Assembly (NCBI GenBank): GCA_965206015.1
Contig: CBDBIW010000015.1
Span: 620,001 to 684,000 of the forward strand
Source: JAJCYL01 sp965206015
GTDB taxonomy: Bacteria; Bacteroidota; Bacteroidia; Cytophagales; Cyclobacteriaceae
Direction: 5' to 3'
Length of the DNA stretch: 64,000 nucleotides
Part shown: positions 53,139 to 62,982 of the stretch, in pieces
Layout of the letters: each line of letters begins with the position of its first letter
Position numbering within the stretch: the first letter of the stretch is position 1
Made by a program: the position numbers and the translations under genes
Notes under the pieces: generated by a model
The model's input: only the letters and a program-made list of their open reading frames with translations
Database searches by the model: none
Told to the model about the DNA's origin: nothing

Positions 53139-55412
53139 ATGAATGCGAAAACCATAAGAATACTATGGATAGTCTTTATAATAGGTTTGGTAGCTATTCC
53201 ATCGTTTATTTATTCTATCAAAATAAATACGTTTGGACTCTATGGGGGCCTTCCAAGTCTAAAGAAACTGGAAAATCCTGATCCTGATTTATCTTCAATA
53301 CTATATTCATCAGATGGAGAGATTCTTGGCCGTTACTTCAGATACAACCGCACCCCCGTCAGTTATCAGGAGCTATCGCCAGAACTAGTCAATACACTTC
53401 TTGTTACTGAAGATGTGCGATTTTTTAAACATTCAGGAATAGACCTTCGGGGTTTAGGGCGTGTTTTGGTTTACTCTCTACTACTTCAAAGAGACGCTGG
53501 TGGAGGTAGTACTATTTCGCAACAATTGGCTAAAATATTATTCCGGACAAGGTCTGAATTGAATGATGGATTATTAAATAGTGTTCCAATACTCAATCTT
53601 GTCGCAATTAAGTTGAAAGAATGGATTGTGGCGGTACAACTTGAGGTCTCTTATACCAAAGAGGAAATCCTTACTATGTACCTTAACATCGCTGAATTCG
53701 GGAGCAACACCTACGGCATCCAATCTGCAGCGAGTACATTTTTCAATAAACTTCCTTCGGAGCTAAATTATTCCGAGTCAGCAATGTTAATTGGAATGGT
53801 CAATGCTCCTACTCGCTACAGCCCAATTTCGAATCCCGAAAACGCAATCAATAAAAGAACTGAAGTTCTTCACAATCTCCGGAAATACGAAAAGATTGAT
53901 CAGGCCCAATACGACTCTCTGGTGTCGAAACCATTAGAACTGAACTATAGAATTGAAAACCAGAATATGGGATTAGCCACTTACTTTAGAACAGTAGCGG
54001 CAAATAGATTGGTTTATTGGGCCAAAGAAAATGGCTATGATCTGTTTGATGATGGGCTCAGGATTTATACCACCATCGACAGTAGAATGCAGGAATATGC
54101 AGAACAGGCTGTGGAGGAACACATGAAAGGCCTGCAGGTGATTTTTGATGAGCACCTAAAAGGTTCTAAGCCTTGGATAGATGAAGACGGATATGAAATC
54201 GATGGCTACCTTCAGAATCATATAAAAAGAACAGATTACTACAAACAACTCGTCAAGAAATTTGGAGAGGAGCATGACTCCATTGAAATCAAACTCGACA
54301 TGCCCAAACCAATGACTGTTTTTTCATGGGAAGGTGAAAAGGATACTCTTTTCAGTTTTTATGATTCGCTTGCTTATTATAAACAATTTCTTCATTCAGG
54401 GTTTATGGCAATGAATCCTCACACAGGTGAAATCAAAGCATGGGTTGGCGGTATAGAAAAAAAGTATTTTAAGTTTGACAATGTACAGCAGGGTAAAAGA
54501 CAGCCTGGCTCTACTTTTAAACCCATAGTATATTCTACGGCTATTGCAGATGGATTCTCTCCCTGCTACCCGGTTACGGAAGTTCCAATTTCGTTCAAGG
54601 AGCCCGGAGATGAAGACGCCTGGTTTCCTCAAAATTCTTCTACTGAATACAATGGCCAAGTAATGACTTTAAGACAAGCAATGGCAAGATCTATTAATAC
54701 AATTACTGCCTGGTTGATGAAAAAAATGACCCCCAGGCGTGTTGTAAATCAAGCAAAACTATTGGGAATTAATAGTCCGTTACAAGCAGTCAATGCATTG
54801 TGTTTGGGCGCAGGTGGAGAGGTCTCACTCTATGAAATGGTAGGTGCATATTCAACATTTGTTAATAAAGGCACATGGACTGAACCTATTTACATCACTC
54901 GTATTGAGGACAAGAATGGTGCAGAAATTGAAGAATTTGTGCCTCGCAAACGAGAAGCACTTAGCGAGGAATCTGCCTACCTGATGGTACATATGCTGAA
55001 GGGTGGTACTGAGGAATCCGGAGGTACAGCTCAAGGTCTAGACTGGAGGTTGAAACAGGATAATGAAATTGGAGGTAAAACAGGTACGACGCAAAGGGCA
55101 TCTGACGGTTGGTTTATGGGAGTTACAAAAGACTTGGTTGCAGGAGCTTGGGTTGGAGGAGATGACCGAGCAATTCACTTCAAATCATGGACCTTAGGGC
55201 AAGGGGCAAGAACAGCCATGCCGATATGGAATAACTTTATGCTTAAGGTATATGACGATCCGAAATTATATTATGAAAAAGGACCTTTTCCTAAACCATT
55301 AAACAGATTAAGTGTGGAACTCGATTGCGAACTGTCAGGGGGTCAATTCTACAATGAAGGTGATTCATTACTAATTGATATAAAGGATATCGACGAAGAT
55401 GATATTTTTTAA
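53139..55412 (+). CDS. Bifunctional penicillin-binding protein 1A
   Basis: The 757 aa class A PBP polymerises and cross-links peptidoglycan. After one membrane helix comes the GT51 glycosyltransferase (EDVRFFKHSGIDLRG, GGGSTISQQLAKIL, KEEILTMYLNIAEFG). The transpeptidase follows with the nucleophile in PGSTFKPIVYSTAI, SIN in MARSINTITAW and KTGTTQRASDGWFMG. It lies 9 nt after porW and 8 nt before uvrC. The pairing with porW is envelope-related in theme. Confidence 0.95.
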   Translation: MNAKTIRILWIVFIIGLVAIPSFIYSIKINTFGLYGGLPSLKKLENPDPDLSSILYSSDGEILGRYFRYNRTPVSYQELSPELVNTLLVTEDVRFFKHSGIDLRGLGRVLVYSLLLQRDAGGGSTISQQLAKILFRTRSELNDGLLNSVPILNLVAIKLKEWIVAVQLEVSYTKEEILTMYLNIAEFGSNTYGIQSAASTFFNKLPSELNYSESAMLIGMVNAPTRYSPISNPENAINKRTEVLHNLRKYEKIDQAQYDSLVSKPLELNYRIENQNMGLATYFRTVAANRLVYWAKENGYDLFDDGLRIYTTIDSRMQEYAEQAVEEHMKGLQVIFDEHLKGSKPWIDEDGYEIDGYLQNHIKRTDYYKQLVKKFGEEHDSIEIKLDMPKPMTVFSWEGEKDTLFSFYDSLAYYKQFLHSGFMAMNPHTGEIKAWVGGIEKKYFKFDNVQQGKRQPGSTFKPIVYSTAIADGFSPCYPVTEVPISFKEPGDEDAWFPQNSSTEYNGQVMTLRQAMARSINTITAWLMKKMTPRRVVNQAKLLGINSPLQAVNALCLGAGGEVSLYEMVGAYSTFVNKGTWTEPIYITRIEDKNGAEIEEFVPRKREALSEESAYLMVHMLKGGTEESGGTAQGLDWRLKQDNEIGGKTGTTQRASDGWFMGVTKDLVAGAWVGGDDRAIHFKSWTLGQGARTAMPIWNNFMLKVYDDPKLYYEKGPFPKPLNRLSVELDCELSGGQFYNEGDSLLIDIKDIDEDDIF

Positions 55413-55420
55413 CCTGAGTT

Positions 55421-57211
55421 ATGAATACGCAATTAACACCTCAGGAATTAGTAAAACTTCCACCCGCTCCTGGTATCTACAAATATTTTAATAGCTCCGA
55501 AGAACTCATTTATGTCGGCAAAGCCAAGAATCTAAAGAAGAGAGTTTCAAGCTACTTTACCAAGTCTCATATTACCAATCGAAAGACTTATAGAATGGTA
55601 AAAGAGATTATTGGTATTGAGATTACAATAGTAAACTCAGAATTTGATGCCTTATTGCTTGAAAACAACCTAATCAAGCAATATCAACCGCGCTACAACA
55701 TTAATTTAAAGGACGATAAGTCCTTTCCCTATATATGCGTCACTAATGAACGCTTCCCCAGGGTTATTTCCACGAGAAGATTCCAAAAAACTGATGGTGA
55801 CTATTTTGGTCCATACACTAGTGTAAAGGCCATGAATAATGTCCTGGAACTAATCAGAAAACTGTACACAATTAGAACTTGTGTGCTAAATCTTTCTGAG
55901 CAAAATATCAATGCTGGTAAATTTAAAGTTTGTTTAGAATATCATCTTAATAATTGTTTGGGCCCCTGTGAAGGGCAGCAATCAGAAGCTGATTATCACG
56001 AGGAGATTCTCAATACAAAGGAAATTTTAAAAGGCAATCTATCGGTCGTTAAAAACCATTTCAAACAAAAAATGCAGACATCAGCTGCTGCACTGGACTA
56101 TGAGTTCGCACAGAAATATAAAGTTAAATATGAGCTATTAGAAAAATTTCAATCAAGATCGATCATAGTTAATCAAAAACTTACGGATATAGATGTTTTT
56201 ACAATCGTGTCTGATGAAAAGACTGCAGTTATCAATTTTTTACGAATAAAAAGTGGTGCAATCAATCTTGCAGATACAGTACTTATTAAAAAGAAACTCG
56301 ATGAACAAAACGAAGATATTCTTCTTCTCCTTATCGAAAATTTCCATTTGAAATATTCAGGATTGAGTAGTGAAATTATCTCTAATATTAATCTGGAATT
56401 ATGGAGTGGAGATATTGTAAATGTTCCAATTAGGGGCGACAAAAAGAAACTTATTGAATTATCTCTTAAAAATGCACTCTATTACAAAAAGGAACATACC
56501 GTACAATCACAACCCTTAGTTGACAAAAATGGGCTCTTAGAAACGCTTCAAAAAGATTTAAGACTAAAGAATCTACCGGTTCAAATAGAATGTTTTGATA
56601 ACAGTAACATTCAAGGTTCAACCCCAGTTGCGTCATTAGTATGCTTTATTAACGGTAAGCCCTCAAAGAAGAACTACAGGCATTTTAACATAAAGACTGT
56701 AGAAGGCCCGGATGACTTCGAATCAATGAAAGAAATCGTCTCACGCAGATATAAACGCTTAAAAGATGAAGGTGTACCTATGCCAAATCTAATAGTAATT
56801 GACGGTGGTAAAGGACAACTTAATGCAGCCAACGAGGCACTTCAGGCCCTTCAACTATACGGTCAAATACCTATTATTGGTATCGCAAAGAGGCTTGAAG
56901 AAATCTATTTCCCAAATGACTCTCTTCCTGTTCATCTTAGCAAGAAATCGGAATCATTAAAACTCCTACAAAGGATTAGAGATGAAGCACATCGGTTTGC
57001 AATCACTTTTCATAGAGATAAGAGAAGTGCAAACAGTTTAGTCTCTGAAATGGACAACATTCCAGGAATTGGCCCCTCGACTAGGGATAAGCTCTTTAGG
57101 CAATTTGGTTCGTCATCTAAAATAAAAGCTGCCAGTATAACAGATATCGCAGCAATAATAGGCCTTCATAAGGCACAAAAAGTAAAGCATCACTTTAATG
57201 AGTCTAAATAA
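55421..57211 (+). CDS. uvrC: UvrABC excinuclease subunit C
   Basis: UvrC makes both incisions in nucleotide excision repair. The 596 aa protein has the GIY-YIG nuclease for the 3' cut (PAPGIYKYFNSSEELIYVGKA), a UVR motif region (AAALDYEFAQKYKVKYELLE), the RNase H-like nuclease for the 5' cut (IECFDNSNIQGS, VIDGGKGQLNAA) and a terminal helix-hairpin-helix (IPGIGPSTRDKLFRQFGS). It is complete. It ends at the bidirectional terminator shared with gldN. Confidence 0.97.
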   Translation: MNTQLTPQELVKLPPAPGIYKYFNSSEELIYVGKAKNLKKRVSSYFTKSHITNRKTYRMVKEIIGIEITIVNSEFDALLLENNLIKQYQPRYNINLKDDKSFPYICVTNERFPRVISTRRFQKTDGDYFGPYTSVKAMNNVLELIRKLYTIRTCVLNLSEQNINAGKFKVCLEYHLNNCLGPCEGQQSEADYHEEILNTKEILKGNLSVVKNHFKQKMQTSAAALDYEFAQKYKVKYELLEKFQSRSIIVNQKLTDIDVFTIVSDEKTAVINFLRIKSGAINLADTVLIKKKLDEQNEDILLLLIENFHLKYSGLSSEIISNINLELWSGDIVNVPIRGDKKKLIELSLKNALYYKKEHTVQSQPLVDKNGLLETLQKDLRLKNLPVQIECFDNSNIQGSTPVASLVCFINGKPSKKNYRHFNIKTVEGPDDFESMKEIVSRRYKRLKDEGVPMPNLIVIDGGKGQLNAANEALQALQLYGQIPIIGIAKRLEEIYFPNDSLPVHLSKKSESLKLLQRIRDEAHRFAITFHRDKRSANSLVSEMDNIPGIGPSTRDKLFRQFGSSSKIKAASITDIAAIIGLHKAQKVKHHFNESK

Positions 57212-57236
57212 AAAAAGCACCTCGAGGTGCTTTTTT
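57211..57236. terminator. Bidirectional terminator between uvrC and gldN
   Basis: A perfect palindrome: AAAAAAGCACCT pairs with AGGTGCTTTTTT around CG. It starts on the last base of uvrC and lies 20 nt from the gldN stop, so it can serve both strands. Confidence 0.92.
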
Positions 57237-57256
57237 ATTTTTATATGATTGAGGAA

Positions 57257-58126
57257 TTAATACTCCCACAATTGACTTTCAAATTCTATTAATTCGTGTT
57301 CCAACTGCTGGGAGGCAATTAAGCCTGCTTTCCTTGACTTGTCATAAATCTCAACAATACGCTGATCTTCTGGATTAGCATATTTAATTAGATTAGCACT
57401 AAACAATCTTAACAGAAAGGCATCAGCAAAATTCTTATGCTCAGCAAAATTTTGAGTATTATACCAAATGGCATCCTCAGGAGTTTTGTAGAAGAGGTTA
57501 ACAAGATCTTTGTACTTAAATGCCGCCAGTGCTTTCTCAAACAATGCTGGATTGTTATCAGCAGGAAGGACCAAAGTAAGTGCCATAATATCATGGTACA
57601 TCCTTGACCTTATTCTATCAAAATACATCTCCTCTTTAATTTCAATCAAAGAAAAGTCTCTAACCGGAAACTCGTCCGATACAGCAATCTCTTCAGTATC
57701 ACCTCCTCCTCCAGGAAATCCACCAAATGGATCATCAGCTTCTTCTGTTTGCTGACCAAAACCTGCTGCAATTTCCTCTGGAGTAAACACTTCACCATCA
57801 TCATCCGGAATTTTTAAATTTTCAAGGAAAACCTCTTTTGACATCCGCTTGTTTAAGGAATCATCTTCATAGGGTACTAAGAGATCTGCCTTAACTGCTT
57901 CAATGATCAATTTGGAAATCTCTCCATCCCTTGAAAAGAAAGGTAAATTTTGCTTCTCTAAAAGGTCCATTCTCCACCACAGAATCTTCTTGAACATCTT
58001 CTTCGATTCGTGTACCGGTCTAATGGAATTTTCATTATACCCTGATGTCACTTGCTCCTGCGCATTCGCATCAGCGAAGACAGATAGCAGTAAAACCAGA
58101 GAAAATACATAATATAACTTATTCAT
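57257..58126 (-). CDS. gldN: Gliding/T9SS protein GldN (PorN)
   Basis: The 289 aa protein has a signal peptide (MNKLYYVFSLVLLLSVFADA). GldN features are clear: NSIRPVHESKKMFKKILWWR near residue 34, an acidic glycine-rich insert (DDPFGGFPGGGGDTEE) and RMYHDIMALTLVLPADNNPA in the second half. GldN forms, with GldK, the periplasmic ring under the outer membrane that works in type IX secretion. It is the last gene of gldKLMN, 12 nt after gldM, and is followed by a terminator. Confidence 0.93.
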   Translation of the reverse strand: MNKLYYVFSLVLLLSVFADANAQEQVTSGYNENSIRPVHESKKMFKKILWWRMDLLEKQNLPFFSRDGEISKLIIEAVKADLLVPYEDDSLNKRMSKEVFLENLKIPDDDGEVFTPEEIAAGFGQQTEEADDPFGGFPGGGGDTEEIAVSDEFPVRDFSLIEIKEEMYFDRIRSRMYHDIMALTLVLPADNNPALFEKALAAFKYKDLVNLFYKTPEDAIWYNTQNFAEHKNFADAFLLRLFSANLIKYANPEDQRIVEIYDKSRKAGLIASQQLEHELIEFESQLWEY

Positions 58127-58138
58127 AACACCTACTGT

Positions 58139-59737
58139 TTAATTTATAGGAATACTGATAATTCGGGGGCTGAAATTATTGAAGTCTTCGACTTCATTAC
58201 GGAAATTCGCTCTTTGAACTTTTCTTATTTCGATTACAATTGCATCACCCGCTCTTGCTTGTCCGGCAATTTGAGCAATATTGACATCTGCTCTAGTTCC
58301 TCTAACACTTGTAACAGCTCTTCCAGCTCTTACCAAAGTTATTTCCGACTGAGCAACTTGGAACCTGGCATCTTTAGGTAAGAACTGTTGGAAACTTTCA
58401 TCCGCTATAGGCCTAAGCTGTAGTACTCTTGGTGCTGTCCTAACACCGCGCTTCAAATCAATTTCACGGCCTCTATCATACGCTTTAACTTCTGGCTTTG
58501 GTATCCTTCTCACTTGAAACGTTTGACTACCAACAGCGTTCCCGTTACTACTCACATTTAAAGTAACCTTAGCAGCCTTAGGAACTATCGTTACAGTTCC
58601 CTTTTCAGACCCTGGTATGGTAGAGGCTCCCTGCGCAGAAAAAGATGGATTGTATTGGGTGCCCAGTGCAGGAACCTGAATGTTCAATTCGTTTCCACAA
58701 TTGAGGTATAATGCTTGAACAGATGCGGATTGAATTTGCATAACTGGTTTAACCACATAATACTCAACGGTCTCAGTGAATACCGTGTCTTTACCTCCAG
58801 GAAGAGTGAGGGAAATATTGGCCTGGTAGCTTCTTTGAGATCTGCCTTGAGCATCGTAGCTACCTGGGGTAGCAGGGAAATCAACTAATCCTAAACCATT
58901 TTCCACTTTCAATTCTTTTCCATTAACAGACATTGTGGGAGTAATCCCAGAAGCTGAAGCAGATAAGAATAACTCGGCTTTGTATCGCGTTCCAGCGGCT
59001 ACATCCCTTGACTCAGGCCTAACCATAGGTTTGATCTGGTCAAAACTAATATCACCAGCTCCGATTTTCTTAGCTAAGATGTCTAACGCCCTAGTCTCAT
59101 ATTGCATAACTCTCGATTGCAATTCACTTACAGTTGCCATCCCCGCAGGGGTAGGAGTGTTTTGAAAATTTAAAGTGGCGAAATCCTTACCCCTTTGGTT
59201 AGGGTCATTCGCCCAGTAGGGATCCTCATCAGCATCCAAAGCTAAAGGTTCGAAGTCTTCTCCTTCACCCAACTTTTCAGACATGAATGCCGCAAATGTA
59301 TTAAGTCTACTCTTCAGTGCTGCACCATGATTTTTCCCACCATCGGCCATCATTTGATGACCAACCCGATCATAGTCAGTTTTGCCAACCAATTCACCAG
59401 TTTCAGGATCAGTGCCACCCGTTACTTTTATAAAAAAGGCTTTCAGTGTATCCAATTCTTGAATTATCTTGGCCGCCTCGGCTCTTATTTCCTGAGCGGT
59501 TTCCAACACTTTAACATCAGCCTCACGATTTCCTGTTTCACCTACCAACTTTTGGATACTCACTAGGGTTTGGGTGTTTCGTTTGCTATTCTCATTAACT
59601 GTATGTTCCAAGCTTGCATTCAGGAAAACGAATTTGTCAAGGACTGTAGTACTAACGTTTAGAGCGAGAAGCGCAGTTAGTACAAGATACATCATCCCAA
59701 TCATTTTATCCCTAGGGCTTTTTTTACCTCCTGGCAT
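58139..59737 (-). CDS. gldM: Gliding motor / T9SS protein GldM (PorM)
   Basis: The 532 aa protein starts with MPGGKKSPRDKMIGMMYLVL and a single membrane helix (MMYLVLTALLALNVSTTVLD). A periplasmic helical domain and several beta domains follow (FPATPGSYDAQGRSQRSYQA, RAVTSVRGTRADVNIAQIAG). GldM spans the periplasm as a dimer. Its helix sits in the GldL ring and transmits proton-driven rotation to the GldKN ring. Length and order match the family, and the gene lies 40 nt after gldL. Confidence 0.95.
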   Translation of the reverse strand: MPGGKKSPRDKMIGMMYLVLTALLALNVSTTVLDKFVFLNASLEHTVNENSKRNTQTLVSIQKLVGETGNREADVKVLETAQEIRAEAAKIIQELDTLKAFFIKVTGGTDPETGELVGKTDYDRVGHQMMADGGKNHGAALKSRLNTFAAFMSEKLGEGEDFEPLALDADEDPYWANDPNQRGKDFATLNFQNTPTPAGMATVSELQSRVMQYETRALDILAKKIGAGDISFDQIKPMVRPESRDVAAGTRYKAELFLSASASGITPTMSVNGKELKVENGLGLVDFPATPGSYDAQGRSQRSYQANISLTLPGGKDTVFTETVEYYVVKPVMQIQSASVQALYLNCGNELNIQVPALGTQYNPSFSAQGASTIPGSEKGTVTIVPKAAKVTLNVSSNGNAVGSQTFQVRRIPKPEVKAYDRGREIDLKRGVRTAPRVLQLRPIADESFQQFLPKDARFQVAQSEITLVRAGRAVTSVRGTRADVNIAQIAGQARAGDAIVIEIRKVQRANFRNEVEDFNNFSPRIISIPIN

Positions 59738-59777
59738 AATCTATTATTTTATTATTCATGAAATGGATTAATTTTAA

Positions 59778-60635
59778 TTAGGCGTTTCCACCGCTGCTTA
59801 CAGGACTTGGGCTACTGCCACCAGTCTTCCCACCTCCACCACCTCTCATAGCAGCTAACATATTGCCATATACTTTATTTAAGGTGGTTACGTTGCCAGT
59901 CAACTTAGAAAGTTGAGCATGAAACTCTTCAGTATCTTTACCTGCTTCACCCATTTTTTCCATGGCTGAAGTTAAATGTGAATAGAACTTGTTCATTGCC
60001 TTAATATGAGAGTTCGCATCCTGAAGTTCCATTTCATAAACAGCATTCAAAGCACTTAAATTCTTGGTAACACTCTGAACCTGACCATGGTATTCTTTTG
60101 CGTCCTTTGAAGCATTGGACATGTCAACCATAGCAGCCACGGTAGAAGCATAAGATTTATTCATTTCCTTAAGTGCTGAAGATGCACTGTTGACATTCTG
60201 TGCATACTCATTGGTTGCTACAGCCGCATTACTGAGATTAGCCATTTTACCAACTGATCCAGCCATATTCCTCATTCCCTTGCCTAAACTTTCAATTAAC
60301 TCAGGGCCAATTTTTGCACTTTCTAACATAATATCTAGCTTTTTAGACACTGATCCGGACACTTGCTTTCTTGCAGCAGGAGGTCCGTCATAGTCGTCCG
60401 CTAATTCCGGATAAACTTTTGACCAGTTTACATCCTTATGAATTGGTTCGAAAGCACTTAGAAAAAAGATTACAGCTTCAGTCGTAAGGCCAACAGCAAG
60501 AAAAAAACCCGCACCTGGCACGTGAAGAATTTTGAACATGGCACCTAGAATAACAACTGCTGCACCAAGACCATAAACTTTGGGCATTATCGCTGTGTAG
60601 AGGATTTCTTTGAATCCACCTTTATTTTCGCTCAT
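59778..60635 (-). CDS. gldL: Gliding motor / T9SS protein GldL (PorL)
   Basis: The 285 aa inner-membrane protein has two helices near the N-terminus (MPKVYGLGAAVVILGAMFKI and GFFLAVGLTTEAVIFFLSAF). The glutamate in the second helix (TTEAVIFF) is the residue linked to proton flow in homologues. The rest is a cytoplasmic coiled-coil tail with repeats of the kind VAAMVDMSNASKDAKEYHGQ. Five GldL subunits surround a GldM dimer in the known motor structure. It is the second gene of the operon. Confidence 0.95.
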   Translation of the reverse strand: MSENKGGFKEILYTAIMPKVYGLGAAVVILGAMFKILHVPGAGFFLAVGLTTEAVIFFLSAFEPIHKDVNWSKVYPELADDYDGPPAARKQVSGSVSKKLDIMLESAKIGPELIESLGKGMRNMAGSVGKMANLSNAAVATNEYAQNVNSASSALKEMNKSYASTVAAMVDMSNASKDAKEYHGQVQSVTKNLSALNAVYEMELQDANSHIKAMNKFYSHLTSAMEKMGEAGKDTEEFHAQLSKLTGNVTTLNKVYGNMLAAMRGGGGGKTGGSSPSPVSSGGNA

Positions 60636-60690
60636 TTTGTTTAGGTTTTAGGTTATTAATTATCTCAGTAAAGTTTTTAGTTTCTATTGA

Positions 60691-61737
60691 TTAAAATCCA
60701 GAATACCTGGTTCTACCAATGTGGGTCATAGCACATCTAAATCCAATGGAAGCCCTGGTAGAATCTTTGTATTCAAAAGTTCTTGTCCCGGTCTCCAGAA
60801 AATAGGCTATATCTTTCCATGAACCACCACGAATTACTTTTCTAGGTTCCTCATCATCGTAGAATGTTGGGTTCAAATCCCAAACCAGTGGATATGACGA
60901 CACACTAAATGCGTCCTCACACCATTCAGAGACATTCCCTGACATATCATATAGTCCATAGTCATTCGAGAAAAAGAAACCAACAGGTGAAGTGTAGGCG
61001 TGACCATCTTCAAAGTAATTACCTCGACCAGGTTTGAAATTAGCCAACATACATCCTTTTGTATTTCTCACATAAGGACCTCCCCAAGGATATTTATTCA
61101 TATCTCTTCCACCACGGGCAGCATATTCCCACTCTGCTTCGTTTGGCAATCTGAAGTTTGGCATCGGAAACAAGCCCCTATCCCCCCTCCAGTTATTTAA
61201 ATGCTCAGTTCTCCATTGACAGAAGTACTTAGCAGCTTCCCAGTCGACACCGACAATTGGATAATTGTCAAATGCTGGATGTGAATAGTAATACACCATC
61301 ATAGGATCACCCATATGATGTGTAAAGTCTCTTACCCATACAGTTGTATCGGGCATTAAATCATCCACAGTGTACCCGGAAGGTAAGCTTGCTTCAGAAC
61401 CCTCAGTAATATCATCAACAAACTGGCGGTACTCATTGTTTGTGATTTCGGTATCATCCATATAGAAGCCGCCAATTGTCACCTGTTTGTTAAAATTGAT
61501 CTGAGTTGCTGCAACGTCCTCATCGGCTTGTCCCATGTGGAACGTTCCCGGAGGAATAGAAACCATCCCATAGGGTACGGTCATTTCCCATCCTTCTCTG
61601 CCTGGTACTCCGACCAATTCACCCTGGTCGTCAAAGCCACCACCTCCAAAGAGGTTGCCGAAAATACCACAGCCCTGTAGAGCCACAGCAAGTCCAATAA
61701 AAAGAAAGACAGAATTTTTCAAAACATTTTTATTCAT
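60691..61737 (-). CDS. gldK: Gliding/T9SS lipoprotein GldK (PorK)
   Basis: I start at the ATG at 61737 because it gives a lipoprotein signal (NVLKNSVFLFIGLAVALQGC) and a good GGTGGGTG ribosome site; the frame runs 29 codons further. The 348 aa protein has the formylglycine-generating-enzyme (sulfatase-modifying) fold used by GldK: PPGTFHMGQADEDVAATQ, DDTEITNNEYRQFVDDI, FRLPNEAEWEYAARGG, DMSGNVSEWCEDAF and KVIRGGSWKDIAYF. It is anchored in the outer membrane and builds the GldKN ring. First gene of gldKLMN. Confidence 0.95.
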   Translation of the reverse strand: MNKNVLKNSVFLFIGLAVALQGCGIFGNLFGGGGFDDQGELVGVPGREGWEMTVPYGMVSIPPGTFHMGQADEDVAATQINFNKQVTIGGFYMDDTEITNNEYRQFVDDITEGSEASLPSGYTVDDLMPDTTVWVRDFTHHMGDPMMVYYYSHPAFDNYPIVGVDWEAAKYFCQWRTEHLNNWRGDRGLFPMPNFRLPNEAEWEYAARGGRDMNKYPWGGPYVRNTKGCMLANFKPGRGNYFEDGHAYTSPVGFFFSNDYGLYDMSGNVSEWCEDAFSVSSYPLVWDLNPTFYDDEEPRKVIRGGSWKDIAYFLETGTRTFEYKDSTRASIGFRCAMTHIGRTRYSGF

Positions 61738-61856
61738 AACACCCACCTTGTTTAAAAAATACCTGTGCATTATTAACATCTTAATTATCTGAAATATTGT
61801 AATGAATGTAGATAATTTAAACACACCTTGTTTTAATTCTCGAAAGATAACAAAAA

Positions 61857-61934
61857 TTCAATAATTCAAATCCACAATTTCAATAATTCAAATCCACAAT
61901 TCCACTTTGGGTTACAATCCACTTTGGGTTACAA
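61857..61934. repeat. Two adjacent perfect tandem duplications, 22 bp x 2 and 17 bp x 2
   Basis: 61857-61900 is a 22 bp unit (beginning TTCAATAATTCAAATCC) twice. 61901-61934 is TCCACTTTGGGTTACAA twice. The two duplications abut without any spacer, upstream of gldK. Confidence 0.95.
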
Positions 61935-62010
61935 ATTGAATACTTTATCCCATTTAGGCAAATAAATATTTAAACTCACTCAATAGAGTTCTAATAAAGC
62001 AGTTAGTAAA

Positions 62011-62233
62011 ATGGTTGAAAAAGCCGTGAAAGAGTTGAAGAAAAAAGGTAAAAAAATAGGCGGTAAACCTGAAGCAGTGATTATTTTCGGTGATCCAGAA
62101 TGGAATAATATGAATTTTGTCTACACCAATTGGAAGTCTGTAAAAACCAATGAAAATAAAATCAGCAAGGTTTTTGATTGGAATACAGCTCAAATTGGAA
62201 TAAAGAGTGGAGGGTCAGGGACTAGTCCTACCT
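62011..62233 (+). CDS. Open frame fragment of unknown family
   Basis: From 62011 the frame encodes MVEKAVKELKKKGKKIGGKP, then EAVIIFGDPEWNNMNFVYTN and a lysine- and asparagine-rich stretch. The composition is protein-like up to about 62215. It then runs antisense into the tape-measure remnant and loses meaning, so its true end has been lost at the junction. I do not recognise the family. It is probably the stump of a gene cut by a rearrangement. Confidence 0.35.
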
Positions 62234-62961
62234 ACTCCTTACCATGGCCTTGTCAGAAAATACGCCTTGTTGTGCTGCCTGCGCCATGATGGCCAGTCCC
62301 TGTGCGCCGTCCAGTCCGGCAGCCTTTAGCTGTGGGCCGTACTCCCTTAACTGGTCCAGCATATCGCCGTTCAGGTTGGCCCCTTTCTCGAAGCCTGCCT
62401 GTATCAGTGCCAGATTTTCTGAAAAAGTACCGCCTATCTGACGGGTCATGGCATTGGCGGCCTGTATGATCTGGTTTTTGTCTTCTTCGAATACCTCGCC
62501 TATCGTGTTGGCTTTGGCGGTGATCTTGTCCAGTTCATCTCCGGTCAGGGAAGTAAACCGCCTGACATTGGTTTGCCGTGATTGATACCCGGAAGTAAAA
62601 CTGAGTGCCCCGGATACTTTTCCGATGACTTCTGAAGCCTGGTTGATCCCCAATGTGAGCGACGCCCAGTTTTGGGCATGTTTTTTTTGGGTAAATTTTC
62701 CAGCTTTTGAAGCTCCTCTTTTGTTTCCTCAATCAGTCCGTTGTATTTACGGATATGATCGGTGCGAAAAGAACCGTCTCGTGCTGCTTCAAGTCTTTCT
62801 AGTTTACTTCTCAATCCATTGATTGACTTCCCTGCTTCATCTATACCACCAGTGTTTTTGTGCATTGCAGCCTGTAGTTTGGCCGCTTCAATCACCATGC
62901 CTTTCAGGGGAGCGGAAAACTGGTCCTTTATTTTTAATACCCATTCGTAACCGTTTGTCAT
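62228..62961 (-). pseudogene. Phage tail tape-measure protein, 5' part, frameshifted and truncated
   Basis: From 62961 the frame reads TNGYEWVLKIKDQFSAPLKG and a coiled coil (LRSKLERLEAARDGSFRTDH), then breaks at a run of eight A (plus-strand Ts near 62681-62692). One base shift restores HAQNWASLTLGINQASEVIG and the TP901-type core (SLTGDELDKITAKANTIGEV, GLDGAQGLAIMAQAAQQGVF). The frame ends near 62234, next to the palindrome GGACTAGTCC. A tape measure is normally 600-2000 aa; about 240 codons remain. It marks a prophage or phage-like remnant. Confidence 0.75.
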
Positions 62962-62982
62962 CTACTTTCGTACTTTTGTTGT

